In this document: piece after piece, positions 1 to 10,325 of the stretch
Position numbering within the stretch: the first letter of the stretch is position 1
Layout of the letters: every line of letters begins with the position of its first letter
Assembly: GCF_037975245.1 (NCBI RefSeq)
Contig: NC_092577.1
Span: 6,975,001 to 7,039,000, forward strand
Length of the DNA: 64,000 bases
Source: Apostichopus japonicus
Taxonomy: Eukaryota; Echinodermata; Holothuroidea; Aspidochirotida; Stichopodidae
Reading direction: 5' to 3'
Notes under the pieces: generated by a model
What the model was told of the DNA's origin: nothing
Seen by the model: only the letters and a program-made list of their open reading frames with translations
Database searches by the model: none
Program-made: the position numbers and the translations under genes

Positions 1-1150
1 ATCAATTTGCAATACAAAGATAATAAAGAACGGTTGTTAATTCTGAATGAAACATCACCTTCTCCTCCCCTGTCTATAGGTAGGGATTGCTAGGGTGTAA
101 TGGACCTTCGATATTATTGCCTGCTTTGATGGTCTTCTACATATCTGGTACTGTCATGGTTGAATCTTAATTTGGTCCTGATTAATACAATTGTTTACAT
201 GGCTGCAGATCAAGGTATTTAAGTTTCTTGTTTTTCAATTCTTCCTCTTAAACTTTGTTCCTAATATAAATGATCGAGTCATATTTCAAACCTTATTAAT
301 ACATCATAATAATAATAGTATAGTATAGTTTATCTTAGATATAATAGTTATGCTATATCTCATTCTGCATACATTTCAAATTGTAATTATCTTATAAAAT
401 TAAAGAGATTTATTAACCAGTGGTCACACCCAACCTCAACTACCACTCTGCCTATATGTTACAATGGTATAATAAATCTTCCAGCTATTTCTAACAATCC
501 GGTGTTACCATCATCCACCTTTATATGAAAAGACAAATTTAACATAATACGTCACTTTTGTCCACGACAGTAACACCAAGCATTTTGAAACAGACAAGCA
601 CATTAAGGATGTGCAATTAGTAGTATAAAACATTACATAATTATAATTAAGAGCGGAAAAACGATTGAGGAGTATGTTAAAATGAGTGATATACCAAGAT
701 TTGGTCTGCTGCAAATGCAGCCTATATGTGTAGTATATATATATATATATATATATATTATGTACCTGCAGTGGTAACGTACACCTGAGCCAATACAACA
801 TGATATGTTATCTTCGTGGGGTCGAGGGGAAGGGCGTAAGTGAAATTATTTACGTATTCACTTGTAACGGCAATAAAACTCTGAATATGGATGTAAAACT
901 CAAACTTCACATTGTGTTACTTTAATCATGAACTTAAACTTACTTATATCACACAATTCGCAGTATTTATTTAGTTTTCAACAAACCATCACTCGATATT
1001 TACATACCAAACAAACAGTTTACCTTATCACTGATCAGCTGATATTGTTATCTATTAATATTTTGATCCTGTACAATGCTATATTCGCATCTTCTGTACT
1101 TCTACGCAGCAAAAACGAAAAATTCATAATGAAGGGGGCAGCTGCCTAAT
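1..1150. other. Non-coding AT-rich flank
   Basis: No gene is recognisable here. The stretch holds a short TA microsatellite at about 729-758 and otherwise unstructured AT-rich DNA. The small open frames have no codon pattern or motif that I can support. Confidence 0.5.
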
Positions 1151-1269
1151 TATACCACGGCAGCTCTGTCTCTGTGTTAGATCCCTAATTATACCAGGCA
1201 GCTCTGTCTCTGTGTTAGATCCCTAATTATACCAGGGTCCTCTCTCTGTGACAGCTCCCTAAGTATACT

Positions 1270-2044
1270 CAGGGGCGTAGCGAAGGGGTTTTTGTTGGGG
1301 GGTGTGGAGAATTTGATTTGCCGACGGATCTGGAAGTGGTGACTGAAATGGGGGAGGGGTCTAAGGGGAGGGGGTGTCCCCCTCCCCTTTGGCAATTTTT
1401 TAGATTTGAAACGTCCTTAGATGCAATCTGGTGCATATTTTAAGTCAAATTTGAATTGCCGACGGATCTGGAAGTGGTGACTGAAATGGGGGAGGGGTCT
1501 AAGGGGAGGGGGTGTCCCCCTCCCCCTTTGGAAAATTTTTAGTTTCGAAACGTCCTTAGATGCAATCTGGTGTATATTTTAAGTCAAATTTGATTTGCCG
1601 ACGGATCTGGAAGTGGTGACTGAAATGGTGGAGGGGTCTAAGGGGAGGGAGTGTCCCCCTCCCCTTTGGAAAATTTTTAGTTTTGAAACGTCCTTAGATG
1701 CAATGTGGTGCATATTTTAAGTCAAATTTGATTTGCCGACGGATCTGGAAGTGGTGACTGAAATGGGGGAGGGGTCTAAGGTTAGGGGGTCTGCCCCTCC
1801 CCTTTGGAAAATTTTTAGTTTTGAAACGTCCTTAGATGCAATCTGGTGCATATTTTAAGTCAAATTTGGGACGGAAGAAGCTCCCGTTCTCCCTTTCTCT
1901 ATTCAGCTTTCCTTCTTTCTTCCCCTTCCGCTCTCTTCACCTTTTCTCCTTTTGCCGACAGACCCAAAATTTGCCGACAGCGACCAAATTATTGGGGGGT
2001 GTGACACCCCCCCACACCCCCCCCCCCCGCTCGCTACGCCCCTG
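1270..2044 (+). mobile_element. hAT-type MITE, CAGGGGCGTAGCGA ends, complete copy
   Basis: A 775-bp non-autonomous DNA transposon. It starts CAGGGGCGTAGCGA and ends TCGCTACGCCCCTG, which are inverted copies. It is flanked by the 8-bp direct repeat AGTATACT (1262-1269 and 2045-2052). CA...TG termini with an 8-bp target duplication are the hAT superfamily signature. It has no transposase frame. The body is four tandem units of about 138 bp plus a CT-rich block and a poly-C run. A relative at 54786-55139 in reverse orientation has one unit only. The hAT transposase at 33.8-37.5 kb, or a relative, is a plausible source of mobility (inference). Confidence 0.85.
1320..1873. repeat. 138-bp tandem repeat inside the MITE
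   Basis: Four head-to-tail units starting at 1320, 1458, 1597 and 1735, each beginning GCCGACGGATCTGGAAGTGG and ending near AAGTCAAATTTGA. Spacings are 138, 139 and 138 bp. Each unit contains a G-rich then C-rich stretch (GGGGAGGGGG / CCCCCTCCCC) that can fold back on itself. Confidence 0.85.
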
Positions 2045-2689
2045 AGTATACTAAATAGCTCTCGCTGTGACCGCTGTCTAATTATATCAGGAGCTCTCTC
2101 TGTGACAGCTCCCTGATTATACCAGGCAGCTCTGTCTCTGTGACAGCTCCCTTATTATACCAGGGTCCTCTCTCTATGACAGCTCCCTAATTATATCAGG
2201 GTCCCCTCTCTGTGGCAGCTCCCTGATTATGCTAAGTAGCTCTCGCTGTGACCGCTGTATAATAATAGCAGGGAACTCTCTCTCTGTGACAGATCCTCCT
2301 TTTAACCAGGCAGCTCTCGCTGTGACCGCTCCCTAACCAGGAAGCGCTCTTTTGTGACAGCATCCTACTTACAACAGGAGCTCTCTTTGTGACAGATCCA
2401 ATACTTTTAACCAGGGAGCTCTCTTTGTGACAGTTTCCTAATTATACAAAGCAGCTATGTTAGTGACAGCTCCCTAATTAGGGAGCTGTCTCTGTGACAG
2501 ATCCTCCTTTTAACCAGGCAGCTCTCTTTGTGACCGCTCCCTAACCAGAATGCGCTCTTTTGTGACAGCATCCTACTTTAAAGCAGGGAGCGCTGTTTGT
2601 GACAGCTTTCTAATGATACCAAGGAGCTATGTGTGTGCCAGATCCCTAATTATAGTTGGGAGTTCTCTCAAAGACAGAAAAAGAGACTG

Positions 2690-3030
2690 TAAATTAAAAA
2701 TTAAATGTTGATGTAATAATACTGTGGCACGCTGTTATTTTGTTATATAACGTTGTCTCTGCATTATCCTTGTTACCGTATATCTATATATAATGCCGTT
2801 ATACTGTACAAAGGTTTGTATAATATAACGGATATTTGACTAAAATAACTAAAAAAAAAAACAATTTGTATAGCATGTGTATTCATCGGTAACTCACGTG
2901 CATTGCCCGTGAAAATAACAATACGTTATGGACATACAACAATACCAAGATATTGTATATTAATGCTCACCATTGGTTGTATATAGAAAATAACAGTTGA
3001 ATGTATTATAAATTGCATAACCTCAATAAC
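2690..3030. other. Non-coding spacer
   Basis: AT-rich sequence between the minisatellite and a degraded open frame. I see no gene or repeat in it. The same sequence is in copy B at the constant offset. Confidence 0.4.
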
Positions 3031-3036
3031 GATTAA

Positions 3037-3321
3037 GTTGTTGTTAATGGTCGGTATTATTTTACTTGGGTGGTACACGTTGAGGAGTGTAGGTATTCAT
3101 TTACACCAAATGGGTTGCCCACTGATGGATTAATCACAATAGAAGAAAAACAACCTGATAACATTTGGAATCTTTTAGAGGAGAGAAGTTATATCATTAA
3201 AGGAACTTTTTGATTTCAAGGTTCTAATGTACTCCTTAAAACGAAAAAATGGCGCATGTCTTTAGGCTACACAGACGCTACATTAGTATGGTTCGATGAC
3301 CATACACTACACTCCCTGTAA
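3037..3321 (+). pseudogene. Possible degraded exon of unknown gene
   Basis: An open frame without an initiator runs from just after a stop (3034-3036) to TAA at 3319-3321, with a single in-frame TGA at 3211-3213. It reads like protein: tryptophan, tyrosine and charged residues alternate, with segments such as ECRYSFTPNGLPTDG, PDNIWNLLEERSYIIKGTF and TKKWRMSLGYTDATLVWFDD. I do not recognise the family. Its 3' end is also the first unit of the 54-bp tandem repeat, so the repeat seems to have grown from this exon-like sequence. An identical copy lies at 22432-22716 in the second segment. Low confidence; it may be chance. Confidence 0.3.
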
Positions 3322-3510
3322 GGGTTTGTTACTACATTAGTATGGTTCGATGACCATACACTACACTCCCTGTAAGGGTTTGTTACTACATAATTATGGC
3401 TCAATGACCATACACTACACTCCGTACAAGGATTGTTACTACATTAGTATGGTTCGATGACCATACACTACACTCCCTGTAAAGGATTGTTACTACATGA
3501 GTATGCTTAA
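3281..3510. repeat. 54-bp tandem repeat, about 4.3 units
   Basis: Units begin CATTAGTATGGTTCGATGAC at 3281, 3335, 3389 (variant CATAATTATGGCTCAATGAC), 3442 and a partial at 3496. The spacer CATACACTACACTCCCTGTA is conserved. Copy B has the same array at about 22676-22905. Confidence 0.85.
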
Positions 3511-4465
3511 AAAGAACAGATGTAATTTCTGAATGAAACATCACCTTCTCCGCCCCAATCGAGCTCAATCCGAAGTTAAATTCAAAGGATCCTTTTAAAG
3601 TAAATTATAAAGTTGCGATTTCGATTAGATCCCATTTATTGTAAAAGGTGAAATCTACCAATAACTGTTACCTCTTTCGGCAACCCCCCTCAACCTCCAA
3701 TGTCACTTTGTCTTGGTCGTACTGCCCTATAGAGATTGTTAGGTTGTCATGGACTTTCTTTCAGATGCCATATTCAAAGGGGTTTTACTCATTTTATTAG
3801 TGGTTTTCAACATATCTGTTATTATTGTTATTATTTATTATCATTATATCTCTATGTAATACTGTCATGGTTGAGCCTTAGCTGTTCCTGATTAATAAAA
3901 ACATAGACTTCTACAATCAGCATCCCCCCCCCCCCCTTCTCCCATACGCTTACAACCGCACCTTCATTTCTATGAGTGTATATCTTTTTATCAAATATTA
4001 CGTGACTGCAGATCAAAGTATTTTAGTCTTTATTTTGTTAGGCTTTGCCTTATAGATTCTTCCTCGTATATTATAATGAGTCTCTTTAAAAAAAAAAACT
4101 GATTATTCGTTAAAGAAAATAGTATCGTAAAGTATTTGCTATTGCTTTATCTCTGATATGTAACAACGTACATTCACAATGTCTCTTAAGTTTAATGGTT
4201 ATTTTATATCTCATTTTTATTTTATTTCAATTTGCATTTATCGTATAAAAAGGTAAACATTTACGAGATTTGTAAACCAGGGCTCCTGCGGCAACCCCAC
4301 CTAACCTACCATACCACTCTGCCTATACATCATACATATGTAGCGATTACAATGCTATTATGGACCTTCTTGCAGCTCCCATAAGTCGATTTTCAAAAAA
4401 AATTATTCATTTGTTGTTCGTCCTTGAAATTATATATATATATATGTAAATATATATATATATAT
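3511..4465. other. Non-coding, poly-C and simple runs
   Basis: No gene seen. It contains a poly-C run near 3927-3940, whose length differs between the two segmental copies, and an A-run near 4089. Short phrases such as GAATGAAACATCACCTTCTCC and TACCACTCTGCCTATA also occur in the first 520 bases of the window, so this is an older repeat. Confidence 0.4.
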
Positions 4466-4470
4466 ATATA

Positions 4471-4503
4471 CAACCCAGACAAATAGAAATATATATATAT
4501 ATT

Positions 4504-4536
<33 letters not shown>

Positions 4537-4562
4537 TTATATATTCATATTTGTCTGGGTTT
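4471..4562. repeat. TA-rich hairpin with CCCAGACAAATA arms
   Basis: An inverted repeat AACCCAGACAAATA ... TATTTGTCTGGGTT encloses about 65 bp of almost pure TA. It could extrude as a cruciform and resembles a tiny MITE, but no target duplication is clear. Copy B holds the same structure near 23866-23957. Confidence 0.6.
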
Positions 4563-5047
4563 GACAGAATCATTATTTAACTTATTGTGGCCTTCTTTGA
4601 TCCCTTGTCACCTTATATTTCGTAAATTTCGTTATGATCGGTGATATTGGAAACGAAACCTGTAAAATAAGTCAAATTACTGCATGAATTAGAACACTTA
4701 GTGCTTCAAATACGACGTTTTTCTTATCATTTTAAACTAACGATCTGTCATTTACTAAGTGACAACGCTCTGCTGGTAAAGGAAGTATTTGGTCTGCTTG
4801 TTAATGTTATGTTGGTATTTCTATTAACTGTACTATACATTATATATCCAGCACACATTTCCACTATGATTCCATCACGTAAAGAGAGCATGAAAGATGC
4901 TATCAGGAATCTTAATTTGGGTTTTCATTTGTCAGAGTGTGTTTACTCTAATTGAATTTGTGACACAGCTACACTGACATTCGGCTACAATGTCTAACAG
5001 CTCAATCCATGAAACTAGTAAAATATTAATTTATTATTAACACTTAC

Positions 5048-6077
5048 GTCATATCTGGCACCAATCTCCAGTAGCTGTATGGTAGATCTCTGTAGTAGTC
5101 TACTGTGTAAGAGTCCATTGATTTCCACCTGACTTGAACACAGATCCCTGACGGTGTCCTTGATTCCATCTACCTCACCAGTTTGTTCCAGGATGCAGAG
5201 GATGGCAAACTTAGCACTGTCTCTCCTGCTCTTCAAGTATTCTATTATTCTCTTCCCAACTGCTGGACTAATCCCACAGGTGAATCGATAGAGGTACTGA
5301 AGATTAAATGGATCCACTTTATCAAGAACATTCTTCAGCTCAGATGCATTTCTTGTAGCAGCTACAACTTCTACCAGTCTAAAACACGCAAACCATTCAC
5401 AGAATAGTTGATGGTAGAACCTTAAGTCAGTCCTTGTCTGTATGTCTGTAGTAGAAGTATGTTCGTTTGTGTCGGCAGAAACTTCTTCCTCTACCAAGAT
5501 ACCAACTGCAATATAATGTTGACAAAACCCTTGACCTAGTCGTGTACAGAGTCCATCCTTACGCCATGATAACTGTTTGTTTTCACCGCAGAGACCTTCA
5601 AATGCTACTTTACTCAGTTCTTCGTGTTCCTTTTCATGTTCGATCATGTGTTCCTTTGCGTGTTTGTCCAGTGATTTGTTTCTCATGTGACTATGGAAAC
5701 ATTTAATCATGTAGCGAAAGAAACCGGTAACTGACTTAAATTTCTGAAAATGTGCCTTTTCGTGGGTCATGTGAGAGAACATTACAAATAAAAGAGGCAC
5801 TTGACATAGGTCATCCAGGATCGGGTTTTCTTTCAAAGCGCGCTTAATATTAGCAACGCTTTTCTCGTTTTCCCCAGTTACAGCCTTGCGAATGTACTGG
5901 TCACGTGCTTTTTCGTCAAAGCCAACTAGCCTAACATATTTTGTGTTTGATTTGTCATATTTCTTCGGAAGATATCTGGTGGTCAGCGTGACGTCAATAT
6001 TCCGAAATAGATCCCTCGTAATGATACGTCCTACGTCACTTCCGGTAGCTCCGTCCCTATCAGGAAACTCATCATAC
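5048..6077 (-). pseudogene. Truncated NACHT (NLR-type) exon, copy A
   Basis: This is the 3' two thirds of the NACHT exon that is complete at 24443-25965. It ends at the same splice donor (GAC|GTAAGT, exon end 5048). On its 5' side the sequence breaks inside the Walker B region, just before DEFPDRDG, at 6077 and passes directly into minus-strand Gypsy sequence. The Walker A loop is therefore absent and the fragment cannot encode a working NTPase. The remaining frame is open and matches the complete copy exactly in the encoded residues. A recent truncation or a false join in the assembly would both give this picture. Confidence 0.8.
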
Positions 6078-6671
6078 TATATTTGTTGATTCTTTGGCTG
6101 GGGAATCCTGCTTTGACTCCTTTGTGACTTTATTCGGAAATAAATCTGGAATTTTGACTCCCATTGACCTTGCCATTGACCTTGTCATGATTGGATTAAA
6201 TGTCTCCTTAGGTGTAGTTGAAATATCCTCATAAGAACTGACCTCTTGAGCAACCTGATCTATTTCAGAGTGAAATTCCTGTGGTGCTCTAGACAAATAA
6301 TCTGCCAAAACCAATTCTGAGCCCTTCTTATAACCAACCTGAAATGTATATTCTGACAATTTGAACAGAAGCTTGCGTAAGCGTGAAGTTGCTGGTTCTT
6401 GTTTTGACTTAAACAATTCAACAATGGCAGAGTGATCAACATATGCCTCAAATTCTACATTTTGCAATAAATGTTTGAATGCTGTCACATTAATAAATAG
6501 ACCCATCATTTCTAATTCAGTGACACTATACCTCTGACATGCTGGTGGTAATATCTTAGAGTAATATGCAATAATATTCTCTTTGCCATTAACTCTTTGT
6601 GCCAAGTATGATCCTGTTGCTACTCGTGATGTGTCGCTATATAATACAAAACGACCATATTTCTGTGGCAT
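6078..6671 (-). pseudogene. Gypsy RNase H domain
   Basis: The frame shows the RNase H fold used by LTR retrotransposons. The acidic residues are visible in order: D in LYSDTSRVATG, E in SVTELEMMGL, D in AYVDHSAIVEL and D in LADYLSRAP. The domain would degrade the RNA of RNA:DNA hybrids during reverse transcription. After LSRAP the frame continues for about 60 residues of linker and then ends at the break. It is separated from its own RT by the Harbinger insertion. Confidence 0.85.
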
Positions 6672-6837
6672 ATGAACAGATAGGTAACGTACGTTACACG
6701 GAAGAAACGGAAGAACTCAGGCCAGGAAAGTATAACAAACGGACATAGAACGGAGATGCAGCGTACCTCCACCTTGTCCACTCCAAGCGTCCCACGCCTC
6801 ATTCTGCTCCTATAACCTCTACCGTCAACACCTACAT

Positions 6838-7165
6838 CATGGACCCTTCAGAAAGATTCAAGCTTTAGACCACAGTGTCAGCTTTACAAGCACAGATGCT
6901 TATCATTGAAGCCAACATCAAGACCAATGAATATGTCAAGAAGAGAAGGAAGATACGTGCTCGGCTTAAATGCTGGTCTAGGGCCTTGCTAGGTTCACAG
7001 AGAAGACGGCAGTTTAGTCTTTATGACCAACCATGGAGCTCGTTTATAGCTCCATGGACAAACTAATGCAGGAGCTGCGAACGGAAGACCAAAATCTTTC
7101 ATCAACTTCACGGGGATGCCCCCTGATTTTGAGGCACTCCGGAGGCCCAGGTTTTAGACCGTTTC
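6838..7165 (+). pseudogene. PIF/Harbinger transposase N-terminal remnant
   Basis: Starting from ATG at 6838 (MDPSERFKL) there is an in-frame TAG, then a frame containing KKRRKIRARLKCWSRALLGS and QRRRQFSLYDQ, then MQELRTEDQ from 7066. The pattern of a basic segment, a tryptophan-rich RPW-like core, a QFGLYD-like motif, then LM.ELR.ED..SF.NF.RMPP is the conserved N-terminus of Harbinger/ALP1-like nucleases. A 30-bp insertion with inverted halves (CCATGGAGCT / AGCTCCATGG) breaks the frame after YDQ. A missing base after GAAGACCAAA shifts the frame again. No DDE domain follows. Confidence 0.6.
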
Positions 7166-7370
7166 TTCTCCGTTGCTAGTCCGGTATATCCGTTACTTTT
7201 CCGGTACTCCTACGTTTTGTATGTTCTTTATCCGTTAATTGTCCGTTGTAAATTCGTTACTATCCGTTGGTGTTCGTTAGTTCGTTCGTTGTTATTCCGT
7301 TGTTCATCCGTTGTTCGTCCGTTGATGTCCGTCCCTTGTACGTTTGTAATCCGTTTTCACCGTTGAACGT
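7162..7370. repeat. CCGTT-rich subterminal zone
   Basis: The pentamer CCGTT, or TCCGTTG and its near variants, recurs about every 10-15 bases across some 200 bp near the right end of the Harbinger fragment. Repeated short motifs near transposon ends are often transposase-binding sites; that role is inference here. Confidence 0.5.
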
Positions 7371-7490
7371 CCGGTACGCTGCAACCCCCAGATGCATGCG
7401 CGACAACTTTTGCCAACGGAAATAACCGGATGACTGTTTTTCGCGCGTACTCTTGTCCGTTCGTGCAATCCGGTAAGATGTGACTGGGCC

Positions 7491-9345
7491 TTAATCGCTG
7501 CACATCTGTCATACAAAGGTTGGATACAAGCCTCACCTTCTGGGGTTATTGAGAGCAAATGTCCCATATATCGGACTGAATTTTGAAAAATGCTACACTT
7601 TTTCGGAGAGATTTTCAATCCGTTGTCCATTAAAACCTTAAAAATTGCCTGTAGGTGTTGTTTGTGAGATCGTTTGTCTGCACTGTACACAATAATATCG
7701 TCATGATGAGCAATACAGAACTTATTTGAATTTGGGATCGTTGCCAAAATATCATTAATTCTCGACTGAAAGATCGCTGGAGATAAATTCAATCCCTGTG
7801 GTAAGCGTTTATAATAATAATGCTTTCCTCCATGAAACGAAGCAATACCTGTATATTGTTGTGCATGAACACTAAGTGGCAGACAGAAGAATGCAGACTT
7901 TAAATCAAGAACACCCAAAATTTTGGCTCCAGAGTACCCTATGGTACGGATAGTCTCATTCAGTAACGGAAATGGGTGATTGAGACGTTTTATTCTACTG
8001 TTCAAGTAGCGAAAATCTGTGACAACCCTTTTGTCTTTTGTTCCCTTCTTTGGAATGAGGAAAACCGGTGAAGTATAAGACTGATGTCCTACTGCTAAGA
8101 TTCCTAATCGCACTAATTTGTCAAGCTCACTGGCGACAATGACTTTGTCCTCATCTGAAAGTCTATAGGGACGTATGTAAAATGGCTCATCATTAGTAAG
8201 AGTAATATCAGCCTCATAATTTGGAGAGTGAGATAATTCACCATAAAGAGAAAATGCATCTCTATGTGAATCTAGAAATTCATATATGCTTTCTGTTTCT
8301 GAAGCATTCAGAATACTTTGTTCCAAATTAATGTTATCTCTCATGATTTCCTGTTCGGATTTGGAAACCAGGGGATCATCGGCTGTCAAATGTGGATATC
8401 GATGTAAATTATATCGTGTAATTTCATCACGATTCTCTTTAGAGTTAGAATTAGTTCGAAAAAGAGACGGTTTTTCGACGTCTCTCATGACATTCAGAAA
8501 ATCTAGAGAATCAGTAGGTATGTCTTCTGTGACCGTAATGATATCTGCTAAATCTAAATGAGCCACTGTGCGAGAAGGATTCAGAAAAAATTTCCGATTA
8601 CCCATGTTCCTTAGTAGAATCTTTGTTCTACCTTTATGCATTTTCACTAACATTCGTGAAGGACACATACGAGATATTAGAGGAAACGGTTTAATAACCA
8701 CATCTGCATTTCGTGCATATAATGGAAGACGTCCCTGTACAGTAATGTATCTTTGCTGACCTGGGTAAATAACAAATCTCTGCACAGGCCTAAGGAAAAC
8801 TTTGGCTTGTTTAATTCTAAAACAATTTGTGGTAAAGTCCAAAGATCCATTCAATTCCTTCAGAGTTTGACTACCTAATATTAAGTCAATACCTGTCAGG
8901 TTTGCAGCAATTAAAGCAGAAAGCTGAAATTCATGACCTTGAATTTTGACCTGAAATGTTATCGTGCTATACGCATGAATAAACTGACCATTACCCAACT
9001 TTAGGTTTACTACATCAACTGAGACTGGTTGTATAGAGGATAAATACTTTGAATTTTGCACTGTAGAAGAAGAAATGATAGAGCGTGTCGCTCCACTATC
9101 AAACAACAATGAAATTCCTTTACCATCATGTAAAGTACCTCTTACAAAATTACGTGTGTCCAGTTGAATATCCACATTACGGTCGTTCCCTGTATATCTA
9201 GAACTAGGAATATTACTATTCTTCCAAATATTATTTGCTTTACGTTTCGATCTTCCCTTACTTGGTACTTTGTCTGGAGTCACTGTATGATGAGTGCTAT
9301 CATAAGTGCTCCCTAATGAAAATTCTGTGTTGGTACTCTGTTTAC
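7491..9345 (-). pseudogene. Gypsy pol: aspartic protease and reverse transcriptase
   Basis: Protease: the catalytic triplet is in SLLFDSGATRSIISSS. RT: fingers and palm motifs run in order LIPKKGTKDKRVVTDFRYLN, GVLDLKSAFFCLPL, YKRLPQGLNLSPAIFQ, IAHHDDIIVYS and LKISPKKCSIFQNSVRYMGH, ending at CAAIK where the Harbinger fragment begins. Both catalytic aspartates are in HHDD, but the two residues before them, usually aromatic plus any residue, are both histidine. The pol frame overlaps the gag end in the -1 frame. The frame beyond 7490 is Harbinger sequence read by chance. The RT domain itself has no stop, yet the element as a whole is broken. Confidence 0.85.
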
Positions 9346-9909
9346 CTTAGCCTCCATTTCATGGCTTAGGCGAATTTGGCAATATTGTGCAAAATGACCT
9401 CGATTTTGGCAGTAGTAGCATGTGATTGAAGGATTAAAATATGGTAACCTTCTCCTGTTATTATTCTGACCTGTCCTAGGACCACGAGAATCACGAGAAC
9501 TATATCTTTGCCTCATATCTTTTGGATTGTCTTGCGATTCTGACCTACGTGACTGATCAAACTTGGTCTCTAGTTCCTGAATTTTGCTACACAACTCGCG
9601 TATCTCAGAAGATGCAGAAATAGTAGGAGTCTGAACAGAAGACGCTTTGTCGTGCATTGCCATAAATGGTTCGGAAGAAGCTTGGGGTTGACTTTGGATT
9701 TGTAAGTCAAAATAGCATTGCACTTTCATGACCAAATCTGCAATTGTTGCTTGTGGTGATGCAGACATTAACACTGCTGAGCGGCATTGCAAAGGCAGGG
9801 TCGAGATCAATTTATCTCTAATTTGGTCCTCGCCATAATTTAATTGTGCTGCAGCTTTTGAAATTTTGGCCAAATGAGCTTGAGCTGTATCACCTGAATT
9901 ATTCTGTTC
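9313..9909 (-). pseudogene. Gypsy gag with CCHC zinc knuckle
   Basis: The frame ends with a nucleocapsid zinc knuckle CYYCQNRGHFAQYC (C-X2-C-X4-H-X4-C) preceded by an arginine- and asparagine-rich stretch. Upstream is a helical capsid-like region (GEDQIRDKLISTLPLQCRSA, typical of Gypsy gag). An upstream in-frame stop lies near 9910 and no initiator belongs to it, so the N-terminal half is missing. The stop of gag lies inside the pol frame, offset by -1, which suggests frameshift expression in the intact parent. Confidence 0.8.
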
Positions 9910-9934
9910 AATGCTGCCTCTCAGCGTTCACAAT

Positions 9935-10164
9935 CCTTTTGCATACACAACTGGCTGTCTGTTTAATTGTCTGTTTAAATTGTATTTTTTACTGGACTTT
10001 TTTACTGGACTGGTTTACACATCTTAAACGTGTTAAGGCATAAATGTGTAATGCCTGGTAGGAATTGTAGATATACTTCCACAATTTTGTCCGTATATAC
10101 TGTAAATGCCCTTCCTTTGCCCTATTTCATTGCCCTATTCCCGGCAGAGAGTTATGTTAAACAG
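9935..10164. other. Non-coding spacer
   Basis: Sequence between the Gypsy gag end and the TAATCG repeat. No gene seen. Confidence 0.4.
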
Positions 10165-10325
10165 ATATGCAGTAACCACAATGTAATCATGATTGTAATC
10201 ACGATTACATTACAATGTAATCGTAATCGATTACTTCACCTTTAGGCTGTAATCGTAATCGTAATCATACATTCTCAAGTAATCGTAATCGTAATCGATT
10301 ACATTCAGATGTAATCGCCCCAAGC
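10165..10325. repeat. GTAATC / GATTAC hexamer repeat cluster
   Basis: About 160 bp in which GTAATC and its reverse complement GATTAC recur many times (TGTAATCGTAATCGATTAC, AGTAATCGTAATCGTAATCG). The block ends in GATGTAATCGCCCCAAGCCTG; the complement of that end, CAGGCTTGGGGCGATTACA, looks like a DNA-transposon terminus, but I find no matching left terminus. Confidence 0.6.

Larger units (their letters stand above)
1150..2680. repeat. GTGACAGCTCCCTAATTATACC minisatellite, split by a MITE
   Basis: A degenerate tandem repeat of about 45 bp. Each unit pairs CTCCCTAATTATACCAGG with AGCTCTCTCTGTGACAG. Units run from 1150 to 1269 and again from 2045 to about 2680; the interruption is the hAT-type element at 1270-2044. 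Units vary in length and sequence (CTGTGACCGCT variants, TTTTAACCAGG variants), so the array is old. The part right of the MITE recurs in the second segmental copy at about 21441-22075. Confidence 0.75.
1385..6077. repeat. Segmental duplication, copy A (4.69 kb)
   Basis: This stretch matches 20782-25472 base for base wherever I compared it, except for lengths of poly-C runs near 2010 and 3930 (coordinate offset 19397 falling to 19395). The left junction lies inside the MITE, which is complete in copy A and cut in copy B. The right junction lies inside the NACHT exon, which is cut in copy A and complete in copy B. It contains minisatellite, a degraded open frame, a 54-bp tandem repeat, a TA-rich hairpin and the NACHT fragment. 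Either a very recent duplication or an assembly duplication of one locus. Confidence 0.85.
6673..7490 (+). mobile_element. PIF/Harbinger fragment inserted in the Gypsy element
   Basis: The right end (7440-7490) reads TCCGTTCGTGCAATCCGGTA then AGATGTGACTGGGCC followed by TTA; TTA is the usual Harbinger target. Its reverse complement starts GGCCCAGTCACATCTTACC, a Harbinger-like terminus. The Gypsy RT frame runs into this terminus exactly at TTA. The left end shows no matching terminus, and about 200 bp of Gypsy sequence is missing there, so the fragment has lost its left end together with target DNA. A transposase remnant lies at 6838-7165 and a CCGTT-rich zone at 7162-7370. Confidence 0.65.
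6078..9930 (-). mobile_element. Ty3/Gypsy retrotransposon fragment, LTRs not seen
   Basis: Minus-strand order is gag (9.9-9.3 kb), protease and RT (9.3-7.49 kb), then RNase H (6.67-6.08 kb): the Ty3/Gypsy order up to where integrase should begin. Integrase is missing because the element is cut at the junction with the NACHT fragment. A PIF/Harbinger fragment (6673-7490) separates RT from RNase H, and some of the linker there is lost. The gag start is lost upstream of about 9.93 kb. No long terminal repeat is visible on either side. The element is dead. Confidence 0.85.

Noticed and set aside
3281-3510. CRISPR-like array
   Set aside because: The 54-bp units are contiguous with no unique spacers, and the genome is eukaryotic.
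7304-7490. C-terminal 60 residues of the long minus-strand pol frame
   Set aside because: This part is the Harbinger fragment read antisense; true RT sequence ends at 7491.
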